Shown piece by piece: positions 9,329-18,068 of a DNA stretch of 64,000 nucleotides (positions within the stretch are counted from its first letter, which is position 1; each line of letters opens with the position of its first letter). This stretch comes from Desulfomonilia bacterium (GTDB lineage: Bacteria; Desulfobacterota; Desulfomonilia; UBA1062), in NCBI GenBank assembly GCA_036567785.1, contig DATCTV010000037.1, forward strand, positions 124,001 through 188,000. Reading direction: 5' to 3'. The translations under genes were made by a program, and so were the position numbers. The notes beneath the pieces are model-generated. The model did not search any database and was not told where the DNA came from. It saw nothing but the letters and a program-made list of their open reading frames with translations.

Positions 9329-10291
9329 ATGACTAAGGGAACGATACTGGAAATTCAGCGCATGTCCACTGAGGACGGGCCCGGAATAAGGACGACGGTA
9401 TTCATGAAGGGGTGTCCATTGTCGTGTATCTGGTGCCACAATCCGGAGAGCATATCCATGAAGCCTCAGGTGCACTGGGTGGGTTCGCGCTGCATAGGCT
9501 GCAATATCTGTATAGATGTCTGTCCCAATGATGCCCTGAAAAAAGGTGTAAAGGGAATTGAAATTGACCGGGGTATCTGTAAAGGATGCGGGACATGCGC
9601 GAATGAATGCCCTTCGACCGCTATGGAACTGCTTGGCCACGAGTGGGAAGCGGACAGGCTGGTGGATGAGCTAATAAAGGACAGGGCATTTTTCGAGACC
9701 TCTGGCGGCGGGGTTACAATATCCGGCGGAGAGCCTACGATGCAGGCTGGGTTTGTTATGGAAGTGCTCAGGATGCTCAAGGAAAAGGGCATTCATACGG
9801 CGCTTGATACCTGCGGGCTGTGTAAAGAAGAAACGATTGCCGGGCTGCTGCCCGGTGCCGATCTGGTGTTGTTTGATCTGAAGGTCATGGATTCGAAGCT
9901 TCACAGGGAATTTACCGGAGCGCCCAATGAAAGGATACTGGAGAGCCTTCTTTATATAAGGGATGTAATGAAGAAAAAAGGCTCGCCGAAAGAGCTCTGG
10001 ATAAGAACCCCTATTATTCCCGGTGCGACCGATAATGAAAAGGTGATTAAAGAGATTGGACGGTATATAGCGGCAAACATAAAGGATGTCGTTACACGCT
10101 GGGATCTGTGCGCTTTCAATAATCTGTGCAGGGATAAATATACGAGGCTCGGGCTTATATGGAAATATCACGATTCAAAGCCGCTTAGAAAGGAAACCAT
10201 GGAAAGGCTTGCCGAAGAGGCAAGACATTCGGGTGTCAGGCCGGACATTGTACAGTGGAGCGGTGCAACGCGGCTCGAGGAAGAAGAATAA
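9329..10291 (+). CDS. Glycyl-radical enzyme activating protein (radical SAM)
   Basis: Radical-SAM activase that installs the glycyl radical in the enzyme encoded just upstream. I chose ATG 9329 (MTKGTILEIQRMSTEDGPGIRT, the usual family N-terminus) with AAGGA 8 bases upstream. An in-frame ATG at 9308 adds seven unrelated residues. The SAM cluster motif is CPLSCIWCHNPE (C-x3-C-x2-C). It is followed by an inserted ferredoxin-like domain with two clusters, CIGCNICIDVCP and CKGCGTCANECP, as in activases of dehydratase and decarboxylase radical enzymes but not of pyruvate formate-lyase. The GGGVTISGGEP segment is the SAM-binding GGE motif. 320 residues, normal length. Confidence 0.95.
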   Translation: MTKGTILEIQRMSTEDGPGIRTTVFMKGCPLSCIWCHNPESISMKPQVHWVGSRCIGCNICIDVCPNDALKKGVKGIEIDRGICKGCGTCANECPSTAMELLGHEWEADRLVDELIKDRAFFETSGGGVTISGGEPTMQAGFVMEVLRMLKEKGIHTALDTCGLCKEETIAGLLPGADLVLFDLKVMDSKLHREFTGAPNERILESLLYIRDVMKKKGSPKELWIRTPIIPGATDNEKVIKEIGRYIAANIKDVVTRWDLCAFNNLCRDKYTRLGLIWKYHDSKPLRKETMERLAEEARHSGVRPDIVQWSGATRLEEEE

Positions 10292-10307
10292 TCATTAGGA
10301 GGGTAAA

Positions 10308-11147
10308 ATGAATAAGGTGACTGCGTTTACTGAAGAAGATATGAAAGCTTTCGAACCCGAAGCCAAGCTCGGCTTCATTGCAACGGTTAATCCCGAGGGC
10401 CTGCCGCATATAACGCTTATCACCGCAATACGCGCCAAAGACGAAACTCATCTGATGTGGGGCCAGTTCACGGAAGGGCAGTCTAAAAAGCATGTGCTTG
10501 ATAACCCCAAGACCGCATTCGCCATACTCAACCTCGAGAAAAACCTTTGGCGAGGCAAGGCGCTCTATACATATAAAGTTACAGAAGGCGAGGATTATGT
10601 CCTGTTCAACAACCAGCCCATGTTCCGCTACAACTCGTACTTCGGTATTCATACCGTCCACTACATGGACCTTGTGGAGACGACAGGAAAAGAGCCGCTC
10701 AAGCTTGCCGCGATAATTGCTTCGTCGATGCTTACGCTTGGCAAGAAGGCTTTTGCCTCGACCGGCATAAAGGAGCCGATAATGAAGCCTTTTGCTGTCA
10801 ATCTTTTCAACGGCATGCAGACGGTCAAGTTCATATCATGGATAGATACCGACGGTTTTCCGAGGCTGACACCTGTATTGCAGGCGCAGGCCCCTGACAG
10901 CAGGAGGCTCGTGATGGTTCCGATTGCTTATGGTGACGAGCTGAAGGAAATTCCCGAAGGCGCAGATGTGGCGGTTTACGGCGCATCGTTCAGTATGGAG
11001 ACATGCCTGGTACGCGGCAAATATCACAGAAAGCCCGGCATAATTCCGGCAGTAGAGATAGACCTGAACTGTGTTTATAACTCAATGCCGCCGAATGCGG
11101 GGCAGATTTATCCGGAGTTACCACTGACACCGGTCACTCAGTTTTAA
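10308..11147 (+). CDS. Pyridoxamine 5'-phosphate oxidase-like FMN split-barrel protein
   Basis: Protein of 279 residues whose first half matches the PNPOx/FMN-binding split-barrel family: EAKLGFIATVNPEGLPHITLI near residue 20, then HLMWGQFTEGQSKKHVLDNPKTAFAI. The second half seems to repeat part of the fold (FNGMQTVKFISWIDTDGFPRLTPVLQAQ). AGGAGGG precedes the ATG, 16 bases after the activase, so it closes the operon. Family members bind FMN, F420 or haem and reduce or detoxify small molecules. An FMN-dependent step linked to the radical enzyme or flavoproteins is plausible but is inference. Confidence 0.82.
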   Translation: MNKVTAFTEEDMKAFEPEAKLGFIATVNPEGLPHITLITAIRAKDETHLMWGQFTEGQSKKHVLDNPKTAFAILNLEKNLWRGKALYTYKVTEGEDYVLFNNQPMFRYNSYFGIHTVHYMDLVETTGKEPLKLAAIIASSMLTLGKKAFASTGIKEPIMKPFAVNLFNGMQTVKFISWIDTDGFPRLTPVLQAQAPDSRRLVMVPIAYGDELKEIPEGADVAVYGASFSMETCLVRGKYHRKPGIIPAVEIDLNCVYNSMPPNAGQIYPELPLTPVTQF

Positions 11148-11703
11148 TTCCGCTTCCCATTCGGGCGCTTCCGAAGTATGTCGGCTTTAATGATTATCAT
11201 CTGGAAGTATACTAAGTGATACCTTCTGACGCGAATCGGTTGATAAGATAGAAAATCAAGAATGAATGAGAGCATCTCATTCCATGAATTGTACAGCGGA
11301 GCATTCGTGAGGCAGCAGTGGGCATCATTCAGGAAATCGATTACCCCTGTCTGTATAACTACTTATTGAGCAGGTCTTCCGGGATATGACATAAGGTGGC
11401 TGCCTGTTCTATACAAAACAGGATTGTATCTGTGAAGGAAGGGAATCGACTCCTGGTTTGCTGGCCTGACTCATGACGACGTTATGCTTTTGGATAATTG
11501 TTTTTAATTTTTATTTCAAATAATTAATTGCTAATCATTATTTTAATTTGATATATTCAAAGGAGTTCTACAGCCCATGGATCCCTTAATCATATTTTGA
11601 TTAAGGGATCTTGGATTACTGCAGGGCGGATCGGGTTGAAGACAGCAACATCAAATTGCATGTAAGGTGTATACCATAAGATTTAATTAAAAGGAGGAAA
11701 TCA
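11148..11703. other. 556-base intergenic region with two hairpins and a possible leader peptide
   Basis: No substantial gene is visible. Two clean inverted repeats stand out: GAATGAGA/TCTCATTC around GCA (11264-11282), and a 12-base-arm hairpin ATCCCTTAATCA/TGATTAAGGGAT (11581-11609, loop TATTT) about 95 bases upstream of the PilZ start. AAAGGAG at 11559-11565 precedes an eight-codon ORF (ATG 11577 to TGA 11600, MDPLIIF) that runs into that hairpin, an arrangement like a leader peptide or attenuator. No T-run follows the hairpin. The remainder shows nothing I can name; a decayed gene or non-coding RNA cannot be excluded. Confidence 0.45.
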
Positions 11704-12003
11704 ATGGAGGAGAAAAGGAAATATCCCAGACGCAAGCTCGGCTGTCCGGCATTGTTCAAGGGATGCACCGAAGCGCCTGAGAATGTCCGCATCCGCGATA
11801 TAAGCAGAGGCGGCCTTTTCATAGAGACATTGAACCCGGCAGACCACGGAGAAACTGTCCACCTGCATATCGACAAATATCATATGGGCATGGACATGGG
11901 AATAATGGGCACCGTGGTCAGGCCCGTACCCGAACACGGTATGGGTATACAGATATTCTCCACGACCAATGACGACTTTCTGAGGGATTGGCTCTCCAGA
12001 TAG
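11704..12003 (+). CDS. PilZ domain protein (c-di-GMP receptor)
   Basis: Single-domain PilZ protein of 99 residues. The c-di-GMP-binding signature is present: arginines in EKRKYPRRKL (residues 3-12), followed by RDISRGGLFIE (D-x-S-x-x-G) near residue 31, and a beta-barrel ending in GIQIF. AAAAGGAGGAAATCA is a strong ribosome site. It is a stand-alone gene convergent with the LuxR-type gene downstream. Stand-alone PilZ proteins act as adaptors that pass the c-di-GMP signal to a partner in motility, polysaccharide export or transcription; the partner is not evident here. Confidence 0.9.
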   Translation: MEEKRKYPRRKLGCPALFKGCTEAPENVRIRDISRGGLFIETLNPADHGETVHLHIDKYHMGMDMGIMGTVVRPVPEHGMGIQIFSTTNDDFLRDWLSR

Positions 12004-12045
12004 AGAACACTCACTTGTGCCGGGCTTGCCCCGGACTGCTGCTAC

Positions 12046-14289
12046 TCAATGCTCATTCAGCGAACGCCTGAAAATTTCTGCCTGCCGCAGAATGCCCACC
12101 CTCCCAGATACGCCCAGCTTCCTGCCTATTTTCTCCAGGTGCTTCTTGACGGTGATCTCACGTATTCCCAGCGATGACGCGATCTGATTGTTAGTATATC
12201 CGAGCGGCAGGAATGAGACTATCTGCACCTCACGTTCAGTGAGGCTGTATTTATTCAAATAGCTGAATGGATCGGTTTGATGCTGTTTGAAGTTCACAAC
12301 GACAGAGCCTTGAACCGGGTAGGCGCTGCATGTGAGGCCGTACATCTCGAAGACAATGTTTTCCGGACAGGACCTTGCTTTATCTTTCTCTTTAACATTG
12401 AGCAGTCCGGTATGAGCGATCCATTCTCTGACTTGAGGAATAATCGTTTCCCTCCAGTTCGGGCCACAACGTGTTTTAAGCAGGCTCACAGCATTTCCGG
12501 TCCATATGACATCGCACAGGTTACTGTCGAAGAGCGCCGCGCTTACATGGCCCTTATCCAAAAGATCCCAGCAGCCGGCCTGTTTCAGAGTGTTTTCCTG
12601 CATACGGGCCAGTGAATACGCCCAGGAGATGAAAACGGGTGACAGCCCCTGAACGAAAGCCACATCATCTTCGGTAAAGGGTTTCTCCGGATCATTCCGG
12701 TAGAATCCTATGTGTATTTTGTGCCCGTCGGTTCTCGCCACAGGCATGTGCATATCATAGTATGCGCCGGTGGCCTCTTCCATGACGGTCTTCATGGCCA
12801 TGTCCTGCTCGTTGGTGGGATCGATGAAGTCATGTGACCTTAAGACCTCACCAAGGACTCCTCTTTCTATTATTGATCTCCATCTGACCTGGGGTCTTGT
12901 GGACAGATGCAGCTTCTCCCAGTCGCATTTGCAACCAGAGCTGAAATACACCCTCTCCATGTCGTTGGTTGTGCTCGCATAAAAGACAGCTGTCCAGTCG
13001 ATCTCGATGTAATCCGCCAGAGTGTATCTGATGAGTTCCGGGGCGTTCTCGAAATCTTCGAGGGTGGACAATCTCCTGTTGAGTGTTTGAACAGCTTTTT
13101 GGAATGCATTATTTTTAAGGAGGAATTCCATGCGGTTGTTTTCCGCCAAGGCTTCAACGGTCGGCTTGCCGTTCAAACAGGGCTGCCATGCTGGTATCTC
13201 ATCGCATAAATTGATGGCCTTGGAAAGTATTTCGGTGCGGCCCAGCGCATGCAGCTTTTCCCCTATCCTTAAGAGATGCTTACGCACGGTGATCATTTTT
13301 ATGCCAAGCCCCTCAGCCACCTGGGAGGTTGTTTTCCCGGCATAAAGACCCTCCAGGATCTCGATCTCTCTTCTGGTGAGTCCTATATTCGAAAGCGGCG
13401 AGAAATCACCCGATTCCCTCATGAGATTGAGTGCCACGAGTAACACCCTGTTTCCCGAGTTATCTTCGAAAGGATATGCGCTGCATGAGACAGTGCCGGT
13501 CCGCGTGTCGAACTCCGTGCTCCTTTCACCTTCCCAGGCCGGACTCTGGTCTGTCAGGCAGCATCCTTCGATCCATGACATCAGGGTAGCCGGGAGGGCC
13601 CTCACATTTTCGCATTCGAAATGTTTGCAGAGGAAGTCCGATGTCTGAACAGGAAGGACAACAACCTTGAGACTGCTGTCCAGCATGATGTAGCGGCAAT
13701 CCGAATTTTCTTTCGACGAGGAAAGCAGCAGGTCGCCCCGGGCGGATATCCATGAAGAGAGGAGAGACTTTCCGCTCAGGGTCAAAGGCGGCGCAAGAAT
13801 CTTAAGTGTTTCTGCATCAACACCGTCAAATGGCTCGTGCTTCCTGAACATGCTCAGGTGAAGCCTGTATCCCATACTTGCGGCAAGGACAAGATGGATG
13901 GAGTGGCGCATCCCGCTGTGATGTTTTATCAACCCGAGCGCATTCTCATCTCCTTCGCATCCTGGGCCTTTCATTTCCTGACTGAGGAAGATGTCGCCGG
14001 CCTCCCCCCTGTAAAGAATGGACGAATGTATATCTTTTGCTTTAATGTTCGGAAATATCCTGTCCCATGGCAGCGGCCAATCTCCACTGCGGAGCAAAGT
14101 AGGCGAAGAGTCGTTGGCGCCCGAGAAGAAAACGCAGAGCTTGTCGAATTCGATGGCCCTGCTGATGACTGTTGCTATCCGTTCGGGATAATCCCCAATC
14201 TCAGATATTGCTGCAAGTTCTCTGTGGAGGTGGAGGATGATGTCGGCTGATACTGAGCTTTTTTCAGTTACAGTCTCGTTATTCTTCAT
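12046..14289 (-). CDS. Two-headed LuxR-type regulator with duplicated sensor-HTH units
   Basis: Protein of 747 residues in which a complete sensor plus LuxR HTH unit occurs twice. The first HTH is at 303-356 (LTRREIEILEGLYAGKTTSQVAEGL) and the second at 682-735 (LTEREVQIVSFLPLGYTNNQIASSL). Each follows a similar PAS-like stretch (TVSCSAYP near 267, LTCSAYP near 652) and a GAF-like domain (about 15-170 and 390-560). The internal similarity shows a duplication and fusion. LuxR HTH domains normally dimerise, so one chain may supply both halves. AAAAGGAGGGG precedes the ATG. It is divergent from the secreted Ntn-hydrolase at 14658 and may control it. Confidence 0.88.
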   Translation of the reverse strand: MKNNETVTEKSSVSADIILHLHRELAAISEIGDYPERIATVISRAIEFDKLCVFFSGANDSSPTLLRSGDWPLPWDRIFPNIKAKDIHSSILYRGEAGDIFLSQEMKGPGCEGDENALGLIKHHSGMRHSIHLVLAASMGYRLHLSMFRKHEPFDGVDAETLKILAPPLTLSGKSLLSSWISARGDLLLSSSKENSDCRYIMLDSSLKVVVLPVQTSDFLCKHFECENVRALPATLMSWIEGCCLTDQSPAWEGERSTEFDTRTGTVSCSAYPFEDNSGNRVLLVALNLMRESGDFSPLSNIGLTRREIEILEGLYAGKTTSQVAEGLGIKMITVRKHLLRIGEKLHALGRTEILSKAINLCDEIPAWQPCLNGKPTVEALAENNRMEFLLKNNAFQKAVQTLNRRLSTLEDFENAPELIRYTLADYIEIDWTAVFYASTTNDMERVYFSSGCKCDWEKLHLSTRPQVRWRSIIERGVLGEVLRSHDFIDPTNEQDMAMKTVMEEATGAYYDMHMPVARTDGHKIHIGFYRNDPEKPFTEDDVAFVQGLSPVFISWAYSLARMQENTLKQAGCWDLLDKGHVSAALFDSNLCDVIWTGNAVSLLKTRCGPNWRETIIPQVREWIAHTGLLNVKEKDKARSCPENIVFEMYGLTCSAYPVQGSVVVNFKQHQTDPFSYLNKYSLTEREVQIVSFLPLGYTNNQIASSLGIREITVKKHLEKIGRKLGVSGRVGILRQAEIFRRSLNEH

Positions 14290-14657
14290 GAACCCCTCCT
14301 TTTCAAAAAAAATGATATGCCATATTCCCAGTATAACTAATAATTATATAGTATATCACTATAATATTAATATAAATAATTATATTACATAGCAGTACAA
14401 TATTAAATGAATCAATCTTGCAATCTGGTAAAAGATAAATGATGAATCCACTGCTAATAATTTCAGTTCATTATATCAAAGAATAAATTATGACACCCGT
14501 TAAAAGGTGACTTTTTATGTGAAACAATTGCCGGGTTCGACAGGTGCTTCAGTTTGAAGCGATAATTTTTATCGCAATAATTGTCAATCGGAGCAAAAAG
14601 TGTTATTTGTTTTAAGACGTTTTGCTTGAAGTTGGTTTTATAAAAGGAGGTTATCTT
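14290..14657. promoter_or_regulatory. AT-rich divergent promoter region with an operator-like hairpin
   Basis: Very AT-rich 368-base region between the two-headed LuxR gene (leftward) and the Ntn-hydrolase gene (rightward). The stretch 14335-14405 is nearly all A/T with several TATAAT-like hexamers. A perfect inverted repeat GCGATAA/TTATCGC with three-base spacer lies at 14559-14575, about 85 bases before the hydrolase start, and is a candidate operator. No coding sequence is apparent. Confidence 0.5.
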
Positions 14658-16901
14658 ATGGGAAAAAGATTTTATGTTTATCTGTCAGTTACGGTCTTTG
14701 CCCTGGTAATGCTTTTCTCAAGCTGCTCTTCAACTGATTCCTCGGACAGCCAGGGAACATTTGAGGATGCCTCGGGTCCGGGGTCGGGGGAGGAAACCAC
14801 CATCAAGGATATCAGTGGTGTCTTCGCTAACCAGGGTATCGAGTTCGTCACCAGCAAAACCGTTCAGGACCCGCAGACAGGAAAGGCGTATACCGGGTAT
14901 CTGGGGAAATACACCGGGAAGACCTCGTGCGGATGTTACCATGGGTATGCAACTCCCAAAGCGGGAAATATTGATGCCAATGGTTACCCGATCGATTATA
15001 CGGACAAAAGCAAGTGGAACTGCCTGAAGAAAGTGCGGGACAGTAAGGGGAACGTCACCATGGTGGACGCCTGGGTCACGGATGCCCCGAAATATTGTCT
15101 GGTCCTGAGCGGGACTCCTTATACCATGGGATATCAGGAAGGTTTCCTGCGCCCCGAGGGGACGCTGGCCATGACATCCACTTTTCTCAAGGAAGCCCTT
15201 TTTTCTCAGTTCGGGCTGCTGGGGATCTCGATTGACACCACTGATCCTATTACGGATGAGATCTTCGCCTGGTTCTGGAAGAATCTCGAGAAAATGGTTC
15301 TGGCGGAGAAGGCCCGTACCGATAGGGCAATTGCAGGAAAACGCAACGATCCGAGCGCCATACCGCCCAGTGTTCTGGAGGAGGTTCAGGGGATTGCGGA
15401 TGGGGCCACCGCCGGTTTGAAGGCTATCGGCCGCACAGAGAAGGTAACTTTTAATGAAGTTTTTGCCATCAGTGAAGGGATTGACGCCCTCTTCGCCTAT
15501 GTGCTCAAATTCATCTTCAACCCGAGCCTGGATGCCGAAACACTGCAGCAGATAGCTGATCTGCTGAAAATACTTCTCAACAACGGCGGTAAACTGCTTG
15601 CTAACGGCAATTTCGGCACTGATGAGATACAGGTCACCCCTGACCTTAAGGTTCTCTTTCCCAAGCGGCAGGCCAATCCTCTGATACGTTTCGGCTGCAA
15701 CGGTTTCATGGTGACCGGCAATCTTACCAATGACGGGAAAACATACCACGGCCGCGATTTCATGTTCACCACCGGAGGGGTCTTCCAGGACGAGTCTGCC
15801 ATGGTGATCTACCTGCCGGCGAGCGGATATCCCTTTGTCACGATAAACTCCCCTGGTTTTGTAGGGCAGATGGTGGGGATGAACAGCCAGGGTGTTTCGG
15901 TTGGTGTGGACATTTCCCTTTCCGGCGCCGTATCCAAAGAACCCGGTGTAGGCTGCCTGATCGTCAACCGTGAACTTCTCAACAGCTGCGCCACGATCGA
16001 TGAGGCTGTGGCGCGTTTCAGGCAATTCAAGCGCGGCGTTCCATGGGATTATATGGTGGCTGATGATACGCCAAGCGCACAATACGGCAACTCCGTGGTG
16101 TTTGAGGCTATCATGAGCGATCCGGCCTGCAATGGCTATGATCAGTTGCCCTGGCTGCTGCGGACAAAGATCCAGCCATATATCAAAAACCTTAAAAACT
16201 CCGAAGACCAGAACAGCGATGACTTTAACGCCGACGGCAGCATTCGCAGCGGAACCATGCTGCGGGGTGCGAAATGGGTCTTCCCTGATGCTTTCAAACA
16301 GACCATCGATGCGGCCAAGACACCGGACCTTTCCGATCAGGAAAGCTATCTGAAATGGTATGGCGAGGGTGGCGGACCGAATGGCAGTGAATATACCTTT
16401 CCGGATCAGTTCGAGTCGGACGATGATATTATTGTTGTTACTAATGAATTTCTGATCCCTCGTATGCGCATATCCCAGTTCGAGTCGATAGTCCAGATGG
16501 GGTATGTTTCGGGCGCTCTGCCTGAAATGGTATGGCGATATCAGTACTGCCTGCAGCTCATTCTGGATCAGAAAAACTCAGGCAACAAGATCGACTTCTT
16601 CGGACCCGGCGATTATCCGGCTATAGGGACTGCCGGCTGGATCATCGACTTTTTAAATCCCAACGATGTCTTCAGCCCCGATAAGCCGCATGCATGCTCA
16701 TTAGCTCCTGACGGCTTCAAATTCAAGCCTTCGGTAAAACAGAATGACTTCTATGTACCCCGTTTCCGCGATGTCGATGGCCTGCATGCCATCATGAACA
16801 ATACGGATAAGGTCATGAAAGGCCTCTACGGCTATCTTCCTGATCCATGGGTGGGGGCTGACCTCAAGCAGTTTATCGCATGGTACTACGGCAAATCATG
16901 A
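14658..16901 (+). CDS. Secreted Ntn-hydrolase lipoprotein (peptidase C45/PLB-like superfamily)
   Basis: Lipoprotein of 747 residues; ATG 14658 is chosen for its AAAAGGAGG ribosome site and the signal peptide with lipobox LFSSC that starts there. After a long pro-region of about 345 residues comes GCNGFMVTGN with Cys347, followed by KTYHGRDFMF and then MVGMNSQGVSVGVDIS. This is the pattern of linear amide C-N hydrolases and acyl-CoA:6-APA acyltransferase-like proteins, where self-cleavage exposes the N-terminal Cys nucleophile. Members hydrolyse amide bonds, including penicillins, bile-acid conjugates and acyl-homoserine lactones. The substrate here is unknown. It is divergent from a two-headed LuxR regulator. 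Confidence 0.75.
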   Translation: MGKRFYVYLSVTVFALVMLFSSCSSTDSSDSQGTFEDASGPGSGEETTIKDISGVFANQGIEFVTSKTVQDPQTGKAYTGYLGKYTGKTSCGCYHGYATPKAGNIDANGYPIDYTDKSKWNCLKKVRDSKGNVTMVDAWVTDAPKYCLVLSGTPYTMGYQEGFLRPEGTLAMTSTFLKEALFSQFGLLGISIDTTDPITDEIFAWFWKNLEKMVLAEKARTDRAIAGKRNDPSAIPPSVLEEVQGIADGATAGLKAIGRTEKVTFNEVFAISEGIDALFAYVLKFIFNPSLDAETLQQIADLLKILLNNGGKLLANGNFGTDEIQVTPDLKVLFPKRQANPLIRFGCNGFMVTGNLTNDGKTYHGRDFMFTTGGVFQDESAMVIYLPASGYPFVTINSPGFVGQMVGMNSQGVSVGVDISLSGAVSKEPGVGCLIVNRELLNSCATIDEAVARFRQFKRGVPWDYMVADDTPSAQYGNSVVFEAIMSDPACNGYDQLPWLLRTKIQPYIKNLKNSEDQNSDDFNADGSIRSGTMLRGAKWVFPDAFKQTIDAAKTPDLSDQESYLKWYGEGGGPNGSEYTFPDQFESDDDIIVVTNEFLIPRMRISQFESIVQMGYVSGALPEMVWRYQYCLQLILDQKNSGNKIDFFGPGDYPAIGTAGWIIDFLNPNDVFSPDKPHACSLAPDGFKFKPSVKQNDFYVPRFRDVDGLHAIMNNTDKVMKGLYGYLPDPWVGADLKQFIAWYYGKS

Positions 16902-17030
16902 AACAAAAAAGATTCAAAACGCGGGTCCCGGGAACTCAGTTTCCGGGCCTGCGGTTAAGTGGTGGAAAAACGGATTTCCTGGGTTCTCAATCTGCCGGGA
17001 CAGTATGCGCTTTACTGATGTTAATCAAAT
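16902..17030. other. Short convergent intergenic region with a weak hairpin
   Basis: Between the convergent Ntn-hydrolase and methyltransferase genes, CCCGGGAAC and GTTTCCGGG (around 16926-16946) can pair with one G-U, forming a GC-rich stem with a three-base loop. No clear T-tract follows on either strand, so terminator function is uncertain. Confidence 0.35.
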
Positions 17031-17840
17031 TTATTTTTTAATCACCATCATATTATCGGCGCCTTTTAAAATCATATATTCAGTAGGACGAAGCTCAAAA
17101 GAAACCCCTGCAAAAAGAGGGTCTTTCATAATCCGTGCTACAAATTCAGATGTCTTGAAACTGAGGTTAATAAGCGGATAGATTCTTATTTCCTTTGATG
17201 TAACACGCAGGATTTCCTTAATGATGCTGACATGAGCATCATAGTCAATATGGTTGTCGTAAATAAAAAGCAGGTGGGAAACTAGCGAGACAGTGAAATT
17301 ATCCCTCACTATGAAAGGCGTATACGGAAATTGTGCATCCAGATAGCGCCAGCGGTTATTCTTGAAATCTTCAAGAAACATTTCGTAGGAGCTTTGTCTT
17401 GCCTGTCTCAAATGCTCGAAATCCGCTATCGGTTTGCCCCAATTGAGCATGTGCGAAGCCTTTTCAAGGTTCTTGATCGAGTATTCGATATCTTCCTCGC
17501 ACTTTCTGGCAAGCTTGTAGTGATCGAATGCGTATATGGGATCCACTGACATAACATCAAATCCTCGCTCACCCGCTTCATATGTAAACGAACTTACACC
17601 GCCCCCTACATCAAGAATTTTTTCGGCAGAAGGTTCGAACTCATCCAGAAGGAAAATGCTGTTGTATTCGAAAAATCTTCTCCCTACTGTTACAATGTGG
17701 TCTAACCTCAGATAATCAAAAGGCTGAGGCTCAAGGTTGAGACCTTCGAAAATATCGGGGGCTTCATTCGTGTCCTTTATGGTCTCAGTCTCAATTTTGG
17801 AGCCAAACGGCCAGATTTTATGCGGTAATTTCATTTTCAT
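17031..17840 (-). CDS. SAM-dependent methyltransferase-like protein
   Basis: Protein of 269 residues with a class I methyltransferase core. Motif I is KILDVGGGVSSFTYEAGERG near residue 71, followed by the acidic strand end MSVDPIYAFD. The middle part is helical and rich in aromatic residues; a strand-like ILRVTSKEIRIYPLINL occurs near 215. It lacks a recognisable substrate domain. It stands alone between a convergent Ntn-hydrolase gene and the histidine kinase transcribed the other way. Methyl acceptor unknown. Confidence 0.7.
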   Translation of the reverse strand: MKMKLPHKIWPFGSKIETETIKDTNEAPDIFEGLNLEPQPFDYLRLDHIVTVGRRFFEYNSIFLLDEFEPSAEKILDVGGGVSSFTYEAGERGFDVMSVDPIYAFDHYKLARKCEEDIEYSIKNLEKASHMLNWGKPIADFEHLRQARQSSYEMFLEDFKNNRWRYLDAQFPYTPFIVRDNFTVSLVSHLLFIYDNHIDYDAHVSIIKEILRVTSKEIRIYPLINLSFKTSEFVARIMKDPLFAGVSFELRPTEYMILKGADNMMVIKK

Positions 17841-18068
17841 CGATCAGCCTCTGCCCGAATATTGAACACATTTTATCCGATGTAGTAAAGGAAATTAACA
17901 GAGTCACTGGAAACCTCATAAACCCTTGCAGAGATGAATCAGATTTTTTAGCGTCACAGGATATAAAGGATATATCTTTTTCTTAACCGGCAGTTGCAAA
18001 TATTTTCTCAACATGTGGATTGAACTGAAAAGAATTATTTATGACACGCTCTGATTTTTCCGATAATA

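Noticed and set aside
14730-16082. Long (450-codon) open frame on the minus strand inside the Ntn-hydrolase gene
   Set aside because: It lies wholly antisense to a gene with signal peptide, ribosome site and conserved motifs, and its product shows no recognisable domain; it is a composition shadow.
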